Notes under the pieces: generated by a model
Databases searched by the model: none
The model's input: only the letters and a program-made list of their open reading frames with translations
Told to the model about the DNA's origin: nothing
In this document: in pieces, positions 12,285 to 24,060 of the stretch
Layout of the letters: every line of letters starts with the position of its first letter
Position numbering within the stretch: position 1 is the first letter of the stretch
Origin: Pseudorasbora parva
Lineage: Eukaryota > Chordata > Actinopteri > Cypriniformes > Gobionidae
Direction of reading: 5' to 3'
Assembly (NCBI RefSeq): GCF_024679245.1
Contig: NC_090176.1
Location: forward strand, 46,198,086 to 46,262,085
DNA: 64,000 nt
Made by a program: the position numbers and the translations under genes

Positions 12285-12936
12285 CAAAAAAAGTTACATC
12301 AGTCCAAATAATCTTGAACTCGCCAGAAGGTGGCAGCATCTCACTGGTCCATTTAACCTCAAAAGATTTTGGGGTGCTGGACCCTCCAATTCAAAATAAT
12401 GTCTGAAACCTGGAAAATCTGCCTACTCGAGCCATACACAGAGATGGTAAGTCAACAATGCCCAATTATTAAGATGCACCTTTCAGTCTGTCTTCATTAT
12501 AGATCATCAGAAGTTATGGGGCCTTGCAAGATGTTCTGCAACCAGATCCCATAAAAGGGACCTTCATACTGAAATATTGTGTTTTATTTCACACCAAATT
12601 TCTCAACATGCTTCTAAAGGCTTCAAAGCAAACATGCAAGTTTCTCATGAATAGGCTACGTATATATTTTAGAAGTAATGTAAAAGATTAAAATTAACAC
12701 AAACAGGAAGAAGTCCTGAGTATGTGTTTACTGGCATACTAAGTGGAAGGTCATGCTGAGACAGGGAGTTTTAGCTGATTAAAGTAATGATGTTAGACTC
12801 AGCACAGAGCTCGTCTATCAGCAGGGAGAAATTAACAGCCGTCTTCATCAATCTGCTTATCTCATTTCACTAATGCAGCTCCAAGAGAGGAGTGGCAACT
12901 CCAGGAAAGCCTAATGAGCTGTAGTGAGCGGTTATG

Positions 12937-12938
<2 letters not shown>

Positions 12939-13026
<88 letters not shown>
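12939..13026. repeat. (GT)n microsatellite, 88 bases
   Basis: Perfect GT alternation in otherwise anonymous intron sequence. Confidence 0.95.
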
Positions 13027-13028
<2 letters not shown>

Positions 13029-13576
13029 ATGAATCACAATGGCAATGATGGATGAAAGGGAAAAAGTAAACAGTGTGTGACAAACCTGCTGTGGAAAAAG
13101 TTAAGGTAAAGTGTGTAATTTCAGCGACATCAAAACAAATTGCAATATATTTAAGGCTTGCCCAGCCGTAACAACACTGACTCAAACGATGATGTGAGTT
13201 CTGATTCTCAAATCAAGCTGTGCTGATAAACAGTCAAACAGCACTGGGGCTATCCCTGTTTGCATCTCTCCACTTGCCATCTTTCGTTATGTCACTCTTT
13301 TTGCAGGTTACATTGTTATGCCAGTAGGTGGCAACAGTGCAAATTACTACTACTGCTACAGCAAATGCTGACCAAATATTTTAAGGTTGAGCTACAGTTA
13401 ATTGGCTACTGATACAACAGAAACCAATCAGCGGTACCCAATAGAGAATTACATGATTGCAAGCTGATTGAGTTAAAGAGCTATCAGCCTGTGCCAGACT
13501 AGTGCTCTGACTGATGTTGAGAGTATGTTCAGACATTTAAAAAGCATGCTATTTTACAAAAGATAACTTGATGGAT

Positions 13577-14213
13577 ATACACAATATTGCCAAAAGTTTT
13601 GGGACGCCTGCCTTTACATGAACTTTAATTCCATTCCATTCTTAATCCGTAGGGTTTAATATGGAGTTGGCCCACCCTTTGCAGCTCTAACAGCTTCAAC
13701 TCTTCTGGGAAGGCTTTCCACAAGGTTTAGGAGTGTGTTGACCATTCTTCTAGAAGCACATTTGTGAGGTCAGGCACTGATGTTGGACGAGAAGGCCTGG
13801 CTCACAGTCTCCGCTCTAAATCATCCCAAAGGTGTTCTATCGGGTTGAGATCAGGACTCTGTGCAGGCCAGTCAAGTTCCTCCACACCAAACTCACTCAT
13901 CCATGTCTTTATGAACCGATGCTTTGTGCACTGGAGCGCAGTCATGCTTGAACAGGAAGGGGCCATTCCCAAACTGTTCCCACAAAGTTAAGAGCATGGA
14001 ATGGTCCAAAATGTCTTGGTATGCTGCCTGAATTATTAAGATTTCCTTTCACTGGAACTAAAGGGCCAATCCCAACCCCTGAAAAACAACCACACACCAC
14101 AATCTTCCCCTCCACCAATCTTTACATTGGCACAATGCAGTAAGACAAGTACCGTTCTCCTGGTAACCGCCAAACCCAGACTCATCCATCAGATTGCCAG
14201 ACAGAGAAGTGTG
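13577..14213 (-). mobile_element. Truncated Tc1-like transposon (C-terminal half of transposase)
   Basis: The left end has the terminal motif TATTGCCAAAAGTTTTGGGA. Minus-strand translation around 13900-13800 gives FGVEELDWPAQSPDLNPIEH, the catalytic C-terminal motif of Tc1 transposases. Homology stops near 14213 within ATCAGATTGCCAGACAGAGA, before the N-terminal DNA-binding half, so the element is 5'-deleted relative to its gene. Frames are interrupted. Confidence 0.8.
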
Positions 14214-14333
14214 ATGATGATTATATTGCCACGGTGTGTGTAGAGGGTTGAGCTTGCAAACATGGTGTTGTTCTTAGTATATTCAGAACAACTGCAGGAT
14301 AATTTTTATTCATTATTTAGTATTTTTAATTAT

Positions 14334-14400
14334 ATTTTGTGTAATAATGTTTTTACTATTGGCATTTAGATAAACCACTGAGTCTAAGTAGAAATGTAAA
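14334..14400. repeat. Local direct repeat, copy 1
   Basis: ATTTTGTGTAATAATG through GAGTCTAAGTAGAAATGTAAA is repeated at 14647-14719. The 246 bases between end in GGGCACCTTTAA, typical of the right end of a fish DNA element. Confidence 0.75.
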
Positions 14401-14646
14401 GAGTCATTCAGTCGGTCTGTATTCTGTCAGGACTCGCTGAACAACTGAACTTCTGTGAGCTGTTGAAATAAGCCAATCAGAGCAGAGCTCAACATTAATA
14501 TTCATGACTCTTCCAAATAGGGTTGTAAATGGATCTGTAAAACTGTATCTGGACAATTTTTGCCCATTAATAAGCCACATAACCCCTATGTAGATATCAG
14601 AGAACAATTTAACATATTGTCTCAACTCATTCTAGGGCACCTTTAA

Positions 14647-14719
14647 ATTTTGTGTAATAATGTTTTAACTTTGGGCATTTAGATAAACTACAAAAAATGA
14701 GTCTAAGTAGAAATGTAAA
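14647..14719. repeat. Local direct repeat, copy 2
   Basis: Second copy of the 14334-14400 unit with a few changes. The pair brackets an element-like segment, but about 70 bases is far too long to be a target-site duplication. Confidence 0.75.
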
Positions 14720-15842
14720 AAAATGCAAGTGTAATTACTCCCAGATAATTTGTCACACTGCCAATAAAATTATTGTCATCAATTCATTGTGGGATACAGT
14801 CCAATGTGCTTTGTTGTACATTACACACTTTAACAAATAACATTAATCACCTGGATTTTCTATGCATACACAAAATGTGCAAAGAATACATTTCATACTG
14901 CAGAAACAGTATAGTACTAAGTTAGCATGCTATTCCAACACAACCGACACAACACAAGGCACAGAAATCATACACATCACCTTTAAAAGACATATGTTCA
15001 CTTATTTGGTGGATAGAGTCCTTTGTGTAAACTGGCTTGGATTGTTGGAGTGTGTATGCACACATGGCAAACACATGCAAGTGCAAACACACACACACAA
15101 ATCCACCACATCATCAGTCTCTTCAAAAGCAGCCCGCACCCCTGAGGGTGATCAGGGGAGATTTTGCATTTCTCTCTGAAAAAGGAAAACAGTCTCAATG
15201 TCCAGAGGCAGAGATGGAATGCTAATGAAACCGCAGAAAAGGCTATTTTTATGCGTACGTTTCCCCTCGACATTGTTTCATATCTCTGGGTCACCTCAAC
15301 GCTGCGCCTGAGGTGTTTATGCTGGCGTGAAGACACGGCAGATCAATTGATGGCATTGAAAAGCAAACAAGGAACAACAGTGAGTCATGACAGAGTTAGG
15401 CGGGCTGGTTTCACTCTCGCAGAGAAACGCGTCCAACTCTGTGATCGGCTGGAATGAAAATAATCAGATGAGATCACGTTACAGGGCAGGGGGCTTGAAA
15501 GGGGGATGCACAGCGCATTCTGTCCTCTAATCCGTCCAGTGAGTTGCTGCTTCACTTTGCCAAACTTTGACTGCTGGATACACAGCTATTATATGAACAC
15601 AACGCTAACAATAATATGTCCATTCAGACTAAAAAATAAAGGCTAAAAATGAGCAAAAACTCTTTAGATAAGTTTGGTTTTTCCTTCCTTGTCTAGCAAC
15701 TCTCAAGCATGAGAGCACAAAAAAGCTGCAATGAATAAATTCATAAATTCATTTGCAGCATCATTCAAAAAGATCATCATAATTTGAACTTTTTTTCTCT
15801 CATTGTATTCAGTATAATATGCAGAAAGATATAAAATATATT

Positions 15843-15911
15843 ATGGATGGATGGATGGATGGATGGATGGATGGATGGATGGATGGATGGATGGATGGAT
15901 GGATGGATGGG
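15843..15911. repeat. (GGAT)n microsatellite, 69 bases
   Basis: Uninterrupted GGAT tetranucleotides, without the spacers seen at 9293-10026. Confidence 0.95.
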
Positions 15912-16939
15912 AATTTTATATATTGACTGGCAACCATATCTGATCACAGACAGCACAGACCACACATTCAAAGCCTTTAAAAAACCTAATCCATGCACAT
16001 GTGTCCAATTAACTGAAGCACTAAAAATGACAACAGCCTATATTCATTTTGCAGCTGAATTCCGTCTGACCTGCTGTTCTCATGTCAAGTGCTCGCCTGT
16101 GATCAGGGCTGCGGACTAAACACTTTATTTACGATTAGATCATGGGACACAGCTGCCTGCGGTAAAACTTTATTCATTTATGAGCATCATGGCAGGACGC
16201 TTATCTTCCTAAAGCTTTTAAGTGCAGGTATGGTTCATTTCAAACAAAGTTTACTTAAAACCAGACAATTCATATATATCAACTCAGATGAAGGCAATTA
16301 CAAATGATCTACTAAAAGATCATGTCGAGCCAATACGCCCAAATGATTAGTTTATAATACTCACATAGGCTTTAAGGATTAGTGAAGTATTTGCTGCCTT
16401 TTAAAGTGATATTCACACAGACAGTTCAAATATATACACATTCTGTGTGTATTAAAGATGCATTGATTGCATTAAAATTTTAATTTGGAAGAAAACTAAA
16501 ACCAAAATACCAGAAATATAATATAATATACAGGTTCTGGTCATATAATTAGAATATCATCAAAAAGGTGATTTATTTCATTAATTCCATTCAAAAACTG
16601 AAACTTACAGTATATATTATATTTGTTCATTACATAGACTTATATATTTAAAACATATATGTTTCTAATTTTGATGATTATAATTGACAACTGAGGAAAA
16701 TCCCAAATTCAGTATCTCAGAAAATTAGAATATTACTTAAGATCAATATAAGAAAGGATTTTTAGAAATCTTGGCAGAAAAAGTATGAACATGATAAGTA
16801 TGAGCATGTACAGCACTCAATATTAAGTTGGGACTCCTTTTGCCTGAATTACTGTAACAATGAGGTGTGGCACGGAGTAAATCAGTCTGTGGCACTGCTC
16901 AGGTGTTATGAGAGCCCAGGTTGCTCTGTTAGTGGCCTT

Positions 16940-17969
16940 CAGCTCTTCTGCATTGTTGGGTTTGGCATATCGCATCTTCCTCTTCATAATAACCTATAGA
17001 TATTCTATAGAGCAGGGCTATTCAAATCTTACCCTGAAGGGCCAATGCAGTGCAGAGTTTAGCTCCAACCATAATCAAGCACACCTGAACTTGCTAATCA
17101 ATGTCTTCAAGATCATTAGAAAATCACAGGTGGGTGTGTTTGATCAGGGTTGGAGCTAAACTCTGCACCGCATTGGCCCTTCAGGGTAAGATTTGAATAG
17201 CCCTGCTATAGAGGTTAAGGTCAGGCGAGTTTGCTGGCCAATTAAGAACAGGAATACAATGATCCTTAAACCAGGTACTGGTTGCTTTGGCACTGTGCTT
17301 TGGAAAATGAAATCTGCATCGCCTTTAATTTGGTCATCAGCAGGAAGCATGAAGTCCTCTAAAACTTCCTGGTATATGGCTGTGCTGAACATGGACCTCA
17401 GAAAACACAGTGGGACCAACACCAGCAGATGGCATGGCACCCCAAACCATCACTGACTGTGGAAACTTTACACTGGACCTTAAGAAACATGGATGGTGTG
17501 TCTTTCCTCTCTTCCTACAGACTCTGGGACCCTGATTTCCAAAGGAAATGCAAAGTTTACTTTCATCAGAGAACATAACTTTGGACCACTCAACAGTCCT
17601 TTTTGTCTTTAGCCCAGGCGACACGCTTCTGACACTCTCGGTCCTTCAAGAGTGGCTTGACATAAGGAATGCGACAGCTGAAACCCATGTCTTGCATGCG
17701 TCTGTGCGTAGTGGTTCTTAAGCACCGACTCCAGCTGCAGTCCACTCTTTGCGAATCTCCCCCAAATTTTTGAATGGGTTTTGTTTCACAATCCTCTCCA
17801 GGGTGCGGTTACCCCAATTGCTTGTACACTTTTTTCTACCACATCTTTTCCTTCCCTTTGCCTCTCTTTTAATTTGCTTGGACACAGAGCTCTGTGAACA
17901 GCCAGCCTCTTTTGCAATGACCTTTTGTGTATTGCCCTCATTGTGCAAGGTGTCAGTGGTCTTCCCCAT
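16940..17969 (-). pseudogene. Tc1 transposase pseudogene
   Basis: The minus strand from 17969 reads MGKTTDTLHNEGNTQKVIAK, then AGCSQSSVSKQIKREAKGRK: the helix-turn-helix start of a Tc1 transposase, open to 17718. The catalytic part continues in other frames: SKVMFSDESKLCISFGNQGP (near 17580, with the first catalytic Asp), SVMVWGAMPSAGVGP (near 17440) and [11 protein letters not shown] (near 17230). Stops and frameshifts break it at least twice, and the MITE at 17013-17205 interrupts the C-terminal coding region just after the DLN motif. It cannot make an active enzyme. Confidence 0.88.
17013..17205. mobile_element. hAT-type MITE nested in the Tc1 element
   Basis: A 193-base element from CAGGGCTATTCAAATC to GATTTGAATAGCCCTG. 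The terminal inverted repeats match for about 70 bases. It is flanked on both sides by CTATAGAG (17005-17012 and 17206-17213), a perfect 8-base target duplication typical of the hAT superfamily. Removing the element and one duplication restores continuity of the Tc1 transposase, which shows it inserted after the Tc1 did. Confidence 0.95.
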
Positions 17970-18892
17970 GATTGTGTAGCCTACTGAGAGACAATTTAAA
18001 GGCCTTTGCAGGTGTTTTGAGTTAATTAGTTGATTAGAATGTGATACCAGGTGTCTTCAATATTGAACCTTTTCACAATATTCAAATTTTCTGAGATACT
18101 GAATTTAGGATTTTCCTTAGCTGGCAGTTATAATCATCAAAATTAAAAGAAATAAACAATTGAAAAATATCAGTCTGTGTATAATTAATGAATATAATTT
18201 ACAAGTTTTACTTGTTTTAAATGGAATTAGTGAAATAAATAAACTTTTTGATGATATTCTAATTATATAAACAGCACCTGTAATTTTATGTTGTCTATTC
18301 CAATTTTTTGCTGAAATATAAACAAATTGTCTGTAAAGTTGTTTTTATGACAGATTCATTCAAACACATTAAATAATGAAGACAATATAGTGAATATCTA
18401 ATATAGTGCATATATTTGGCACACTCTGAATAATGTTTAGTGGTGTTTAAAACAGCTGGTAATCAGAAATCAGTGTTGTTTTTGGTTGATGAAATTTCGG
18501 TGCATCATTTATACATCACAAATGCATGTAAAGTTGCTGCATTGCATCACTTCATTGTAAAGACACTTGAAAGGCTGACATCAAGACACTTAAAAGGATA
18601 TTCAAAGCATCAACCATTTGCCAGGCCATCCACAAAGAAGACCATAAACCTCTGTCCTGTCCTTTCCATTAGAGTTCACTAAAAAGGACTCACCCCCTTT
18701 GTGCTGTGATGGACATCGACTTGAGAAAACAGCTCACACAATCAGCTAAAAGTCTTAACTGTCTCTAACTCAATGACTCAATACCACTCAGATGGGACAA
18801 ACTCCCCAGAGACATGTGACAATGACAGATCTATCATACTGAAAGGAAATCATTGACCAAGATCAACTGCACAAGAATCTCAGGCCCTATTT

Positions 18893-18960
18893 ACACCTGC
18901 TATTTAGATGTGTTTTGGTCAAGTAGATGAGGGTGACATACTCATTTACACTTGAGGTTT
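18893..18960. mobile_element. Terminal fragment of a GGCCCTATTTACACCTG-type element
   Basis: GGCCCTATTTACACCTGCTATTTAGATG resembles the ends of non-autonomous fish DNA elements. A similar end, GCCCCGTTTACACCTG, occurs at about 20125-20200 in the same orientation rather than inverted, so the two are separate fragments or a rearranged copy. Confidence 0.45.
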
Positions 18961-19259
18961 TGTCCACTTTCAACCACTTCGGTCTTGACTTCTTTGAGGG
19001 GAATGTCTATGGGTGGGTAAATGTATGTATGATTTCAGATCTTTCATAAGTAAGTAAGCTCACGTTACATATGAATGCACCGAAGACGACAGGAAAACAC
19101 ACAGAGAGCAGCAGGTTTTGTTTCAAAAGCGTAACCTGCAGTTACAAATGCATAACTAATGTTTTGATGTTTGAAACAAAATGTTGAATATTGATATTTG
19201 AAATGATTTAAAACATGAAAAGATACTTTAAATGTGAAATTAAGTAAATTAAGATTTCC

Positions 19260-19628
19260 CCCTCCATTGGCCCTGCCGGTACTTTTTCAAAGTTCAGGAA
19301 CTTTCGGGGTGGGACTTAGACGCTGAACATGCTGATTGGTTGAGCTCACCCAGCATTTTTTTTCAACCATAAAGTCTCCATTGCTACTCAAATCAACAAC
19401 AGAGTTTAAAAAATACAGCCGATGGACCAAAGACGAGGTTGAGGCTTTATTACGTTTATTTGCGGATGACGAAATCCAGTGGGAACTGGAAAGCGCAGTC
19501 CTATGTCATCGGACTAATCTTTGCGGTACCTTAGACCACGATAGACACGCAGACAGCAGCAGGTCTGGAGGGAAACCTGTTCCTGGGACAAATTTTTCCA
19601 GGTCATTTTGGTGGAAACTGGCCTTATC
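19260..19628 (+). mobile_element. DNA transposon remnant with a Myb/SANT-like domain
   Basis: An open frame at 19336-19632 includes KKYSRWTKDEVEALLRLFAD followed by DEIQWELESAVLCHRTN, the pattern of the Myb/SANT-like DNA-binding protein carried by PIF/Harbinger-type elements (conserved W, then helices with EV.ALL). The right end, CCAGGTCATTTTGGTGGAAA followed by CTGGCCTTA, looks like an element terminus. The domain breaks off after about 30 residues and no transposase is seen, so this is an internally deleted copy. Confidence 0.6.
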
Positions 19629-20609
19629 TTAATGTATTTTAGTCATAGAATCATTGATTCAATTGATTCATTCAAAAAGCTGATTCATTCAACAAGGAAA
19701 CACCATACATGCTGCTCAGAGAAGAAAATAGCGTCCTGTGGCTTTGTTGTTAACTATTTTTGTTGGCGAAATAGCGAAAACGGCAATACGGTGTCTAAAA
19801 TGTAAGTCACTTATTAACTTCTCGTTCAGTAAACTTCAGGATCCTAAAATTAGAATCGCAACTGTTATGTTGACGTCTGGAGAAAAACTGCATTTTTCGT
19901 GTGAAATATATTAACTATATTAAATGATATAAATATAGAGTAAATCACACAGTGAAAGTGTGCACTGTAAATGCACACCCACACTCTAATCCACCAGACT
20001 ACATCATGAGTGTGTGTGAGGGATGCACTCAATAATGTCAGATCATGCATCGTTAAAACCACAATTACAATATTATCACAGACAATATATATCGTACACT
20101 AGGTCAAAGATGGACAAGCTCAAAGCCCCGTTTACACCTGTATTTATTCTACTCATGTTCTGATCGACAAAAACGCATCTAAATGCCATAATCCTTTTTT
20201 TTTATTTTTATGGCCGACCATATCATTACAATCTATAGCTGGCATGAGGACTGATGCTAAAATTAACATGACCTAAAAATGGGGGTTTTAAGCAACAGCT
20301 GTGGACTAAATGGATACATTGACTGGAAATAAATAAATACTATAGAGCATTCAATCATTCAACTAGGGAAAATGCATGAGAAGAGTAAGAAAATAGTTTT
20401 TATTTAAAAATAATTTATTTAAAATAGAATATAGTATAACTATTTTATTAGGGATAAATGAATATAAAACAAATCCATGAAGAGACTAGTTTGACTTTTG
20501 CCAGAAAGCTTTAAGTCTCTTTTTATTTTACAGTTATTTTAAATTGAAACTTTAATGTTTTGATCCTGAAACACGCCATGTCATATGCAGGACTTGAATC
20601 TTGAGATTT

Positions 20610-20967
20610 CTGCAGTTGGTGAGCATCTGACAAAAGTGTAACAGCAACCCCTTTCTTGATACTCGAGTTTCTGCTGGCACTTCTCGGCTTTATGTAACAG
20701 AGGACAATAAAGGGGTGAAGTGGAGAAATGGAGACCTGGTTTGCCAGAATCCCAGCAAGCCAGAAGGATACTGCCTTTATGGTTACAAGCCTGAACGCAT
20801 TTTACCATTACTGTTGTCCCTATATGAGCCTAACTCGAACTATTGAGTGGAAGAAAGTCTTCTGCACTGAGTCCTTCAACAATGGCTATGTAACAAAACA
20901 ATGGGTAAAACTGCCATCTGTCTGTGGAAGAATAGACTTTTGCACAGCACACACTAACATAAATTAA
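20610..20967 (+). pseudogene. Broken coding remnant of unknown family
   Basis: Two adjacent plus-strand frames read like protein: QKCNSNPFLDTRVSAGTSRL followed by YVTEDNKGVKWRNGDLVCQN and PSKPEGYCLYGYKPERILPL up to a stop near 20843, then after a frameshift TIEWKKVFCTESFNNGYVTK followed by QWVKLPSVCGRIDFCTAHTN ending at 20967. Cysteine-rich, extracellular-looking composition. No splice sites fit the break. I do not recognise the family; it may be a processed pseudogene or part of a transposon. Chance cannot be excluded. Confidence 0.35.
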
Positions 20968-21504
20968 GATACTGCCAAACGCACCGTGAGATCCAGGACA
21001 TGTTTGGGCATTTTGGTAAATGTAAATAAATAAATATATTTTAATATATTTTAATATATTTGTGTAAATAATATTAATCTCAAGAGGTTCTATTTGAACA
21101 ATAAATGTATAATTAACATATTATACCTAGTTTATATCAAATTGCAACGTTCCCTGGATTAATCAAATTAAATAAATAAATTACCACATTAAAACTGAAT
21201 ACTATTATCATAGCCTGTCCTTGCCCTATAATTATGTGAACAAAACAAATATCTCCAAACAAACGAGAGTGATTGATGCATTTGATTAAAAGAATGTAAC
21301 TATTCAAAATATTTCATTTATTCGAGACCATCTATTATACTGTCATTAACATTTCCACATATGAACTGGACACTTTAACATGTTTTCTGAACAAATGTTT
21401 TAGGTTTCTTTTTTGAAAGCATTAATATTTTATTTAATCACTAGTTATTTTGCTGAGATTGTCATTCATTTGAAAATTATACATTTTCAATATACACTAA
21501 ATAT

Positions 21505-21676
21505 TTGGGTTCCACTTTATTTTAAGGTGACAGCTGCATATAAGTACTGAGTAACATGTACAAACTATAGAGTTAAGGTTTGAGTTTGGTTTATTTACTT
21601 GTAATTATGCATAATTTTCTGTTATTACTATAGGAAGTATGTGGTAACTTGTAACTTTCACTTTATAAAGTGTTCC
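21505..21676. mobile_element. MITE related to 1118-1384 and 54530-54739
   Basis: GGTTCCACTTTATTTTAAGG at the left and CTTTATAAAGTGTTCCC at the right, with internal GTAATTATGCATAATTTTCTG and TTACTATAGGAAGTATG shared with the copies at 1118-1384 and 54530-54739. Confidence 0.7.
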
Positions 21677-21856
21677 CAATATTGGTATTTCTGATCACGT
21701 CTTTCTGATGATGTAAACATTTTATCTTTCTTATTCTAATATTCAGCCATCTAAATACAACTACGACAAATGAATTGCAAAAATGCAGAGTTATGTTCTA
21801 AATGAGGTCCTGGCGTTAGTGCATAAACCTCAAGCATAAATCAGGGTTACTTTAAA

Positions 21857-22625
21857 GGGTTAGTTCACCCAAAAATGAAATTGATGTCATTAATGACTCA
21901 CCCTATATGTCGTTCCTCACCCGTCAGACCTCCATTCATCATTAGAACACAGTTTAAGATATTTTATATTTTAGTCCCAGACAGTGTTGGGCAGTAGCTG
22001 ACGCTACTAGCTTAACTACATTTTTCAGTAGCGTGGTGGTAGCGTCGAAGTTTTCTAAATCAAATAGCTTTTCAGTCGCGAAGCTCTTCTGTTGATCAAG
22101 TAGTGCGGTAGCGTCCACACAAGCTAACGTTACATTTTCCCAAGCATTTCTGAGGATCAAGCTCAAATTGGAAACACAACTGATAAGAATGGTTATGAAT
22201 CAGTGAATCGATCAATGATTCGGATCGCCAATATCATGTGATTTCAGCAGTTTGCCATTTTGACACGCAATCTGAATCATTAATCAATACGCTGATTTAT
22301 GACCGTTTGAATCTTTATTTGAGGAACACAATAAGACAATGCTGAATAAAGACGTAGTTTTTGTTATTTTTGGACCAAAATGTATTTTCGATGCTTCAAG
22401 AGATTCTAATGAACTAACTGATGTCACATATGGACGACTTTGATGATGTTTTTATTCCCTTTCTGGACATGGACAGTATAGTGTGGATAGACTGCATAGG
22501 CTCTGGGACTAAAATATAAAATATCTTAAACTGTGTTCTGAAGATGAACTGAGGTCTTACGGGTGAGGAACGACATTAGGGTGAGTCATTAATGACATCA
22601 ATTTAATTTTTGGGTGAACTAACCC
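21857..22625. mobile_element. Foldback element (GGGTTAGTTCACC ends) with internal insertion
   Basis: Ends GGGTTAGTTCACCCAAAAAT and ...TTTTTGGGTGAACTAACCC are inverted repeats, continuing inward through ATTGATGTCATTAATGACTC and TTTAAGATATTTTATATTTT. The left arm is interrupted after TTTTAGTCCCAG at about 21978 by a different repeat beginning ACAGTGTTGGGCAGTAGCTG, which gives a nested structure. No coding. Confidence 0.8.
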
Positions 22626-23057
22626 TTTAACTTCTAGACTTCCCATGATGGAGGCTGACATACCATTCCGGCTGAAACTTCACCACAGCAGAACTCAAAA
22701 CAGGTGAATCGCCGAATATCAACCCCGAGCATCCTGTCTTAATGGGAAACTTGTGTGGCTCTTTCACTCTGTTCTGCGCCTAAAGTCACACAGGCGATGA
22801 TGTCATCTCCAGTGGCCAACAGGCGTTCAGTAGTAGAAGCCCTGCCTGTAACGCCACACACACACACACACGCTCATTGGCCTAATCGGGTTAATGATTA
22901 CGTTTCATTAGAGGAAGTGACTGACTGGTCACTGGCAGCAGCTGCCACCCTCACAAACATCTTGACCTTTTTCCATTAGCTCTCATCAGATGCTGGGACG
23001 GACAGATGTCCATAGTGCAAGACACCCCACAGGCGGTCCACCCTCCCCTGGACTGAC

Positions 23058-23172
23058 CTCTGCAGATGAGACCCTCATTGTTTACAGTCTGCTTGCACAC
23101 GCCGCAGTGCTTCCCCTTCTTGAACGTCTTCAGCCGGAAGGTGTGGGAGTGGACGGCTTCAAACTCTTCAGG
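23058..23172 (-). CDS. Tensin-family gene, exon with first half of the C1 zinc finger
   Basis: On the minus strand a pyrimidine-rich tract ends in CCCACTGCAG, followed by 115 bases of open frame and a consensus donor (GCAGAG|GTCAGT). The translation starts PEEFEAVHSHTFRLKTFKKG and continues KHCGVCKQTVNNEGLICR, leaving one base (phase 1). The pattern H-x12-C-x2-C-x10-C is the first half of the C1 domain found in tensins; the ten-residue gap between the second and third cysteines is short for classical phorbol-ester C1 domains but is the tensin spacing. Tensins link integrins and actin at focal adhesions; their C1 domain lies just before the PTEN-like phosphatase and C2 region. Tensin-1 and tensin-3 long isoforms and tensin-2 all carry such a finger. 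The KTFKKxKHCGVCKQ stretch and the large introns favour tensin-1 or -3 over tensin-2, but the paralogue is not settled. Confidence 0.9.
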
Positions 23173-24060
23173 CTGCAGTGGGAAAAAAACAAGGAATGTT
23201 ATAGAAGTATGACAAAACAAAACAAAAATGGTGTAAAGGGTGATTTCATGTTCAATTAAAGGAACCATCATTTCAAATAAAATAAGAAAAATCTAGTTAA
23301 AAATGTTCAATGCATGTTTGCATACAACATTGCAATGTATCAAAAACATGTTCTGTGAATAAAGACGACACACAACTAAAATAAAATTACATATAATACT
23401 GACAATAATAAAACCAAATATCAAAATCAATACTGGCTGAAATTTCCAGCAATAACCATTATTATCATATTCTTAACCAGTCAATTACATGTATATTTCT
23501 TTACTTTTTAGTATGTGCATGTACTAAAATGAGATTGCATTGATCTGTTTTCCCTAAAGTGAAAATATAACCCAGACCATCTCGATGAAACCGAGAACCT
23601 TATTTGGGAATGGTGCAGCTGCGTTTAGGTATGACTGAGGCCCCTGTGCTTCACCCTCAGTAGGAGCGAGAGGGGAGAGAGGGGCCATCCAAAAACAAGA
23701 GAGACTTGGGCCGCCCGCCGCAGGTGTGTTATGTAAGCTGGAACGGCACATTTGGACCTGACAGGCTCGGATGGGCTGTGCTCCCCTGAACGGACCTCCT
23801 GTTTTAGGCCTTCATATTTTCAGTATCCATAATGACGTCTGACATTTTGTTTTCCTTCCTGCATTTCATGTTTAGCAGGAGATTTGAGCAAAAGGGTGGT
23901 AAAGAAGTGAAAAACAATCATTTGTTGGTAATGTGCATGATGGTGGATGGCTGAGATGAGTAAATACCCTTGAAGTGGTGGCACAAGTTAAATAATCAAT
24001 GGTGTGTTATGTATATTTAAATGAAAATACAATAAAACAAATATCAAATAAACATATACA

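Larger units (their letters stand above)
16531..18280 (-). mobile_element. Full-length Tc1-like transposon, inactive, split by a MITE
   Basis: Begins CAGGTTCTGGTCATATAATT and ends AATTATATAAACAGCACCTG, imperfect terminal inverted repeats, with TA at both flanks (16529-16530 and 18281-18282). Without the inserted MITE it is about 1,549 bases, a normal length for a Tc1 element. The minus strand carries a broken transposase listed separately. Termini, TA duplication and domain order all fit. Confidence 0.93.
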
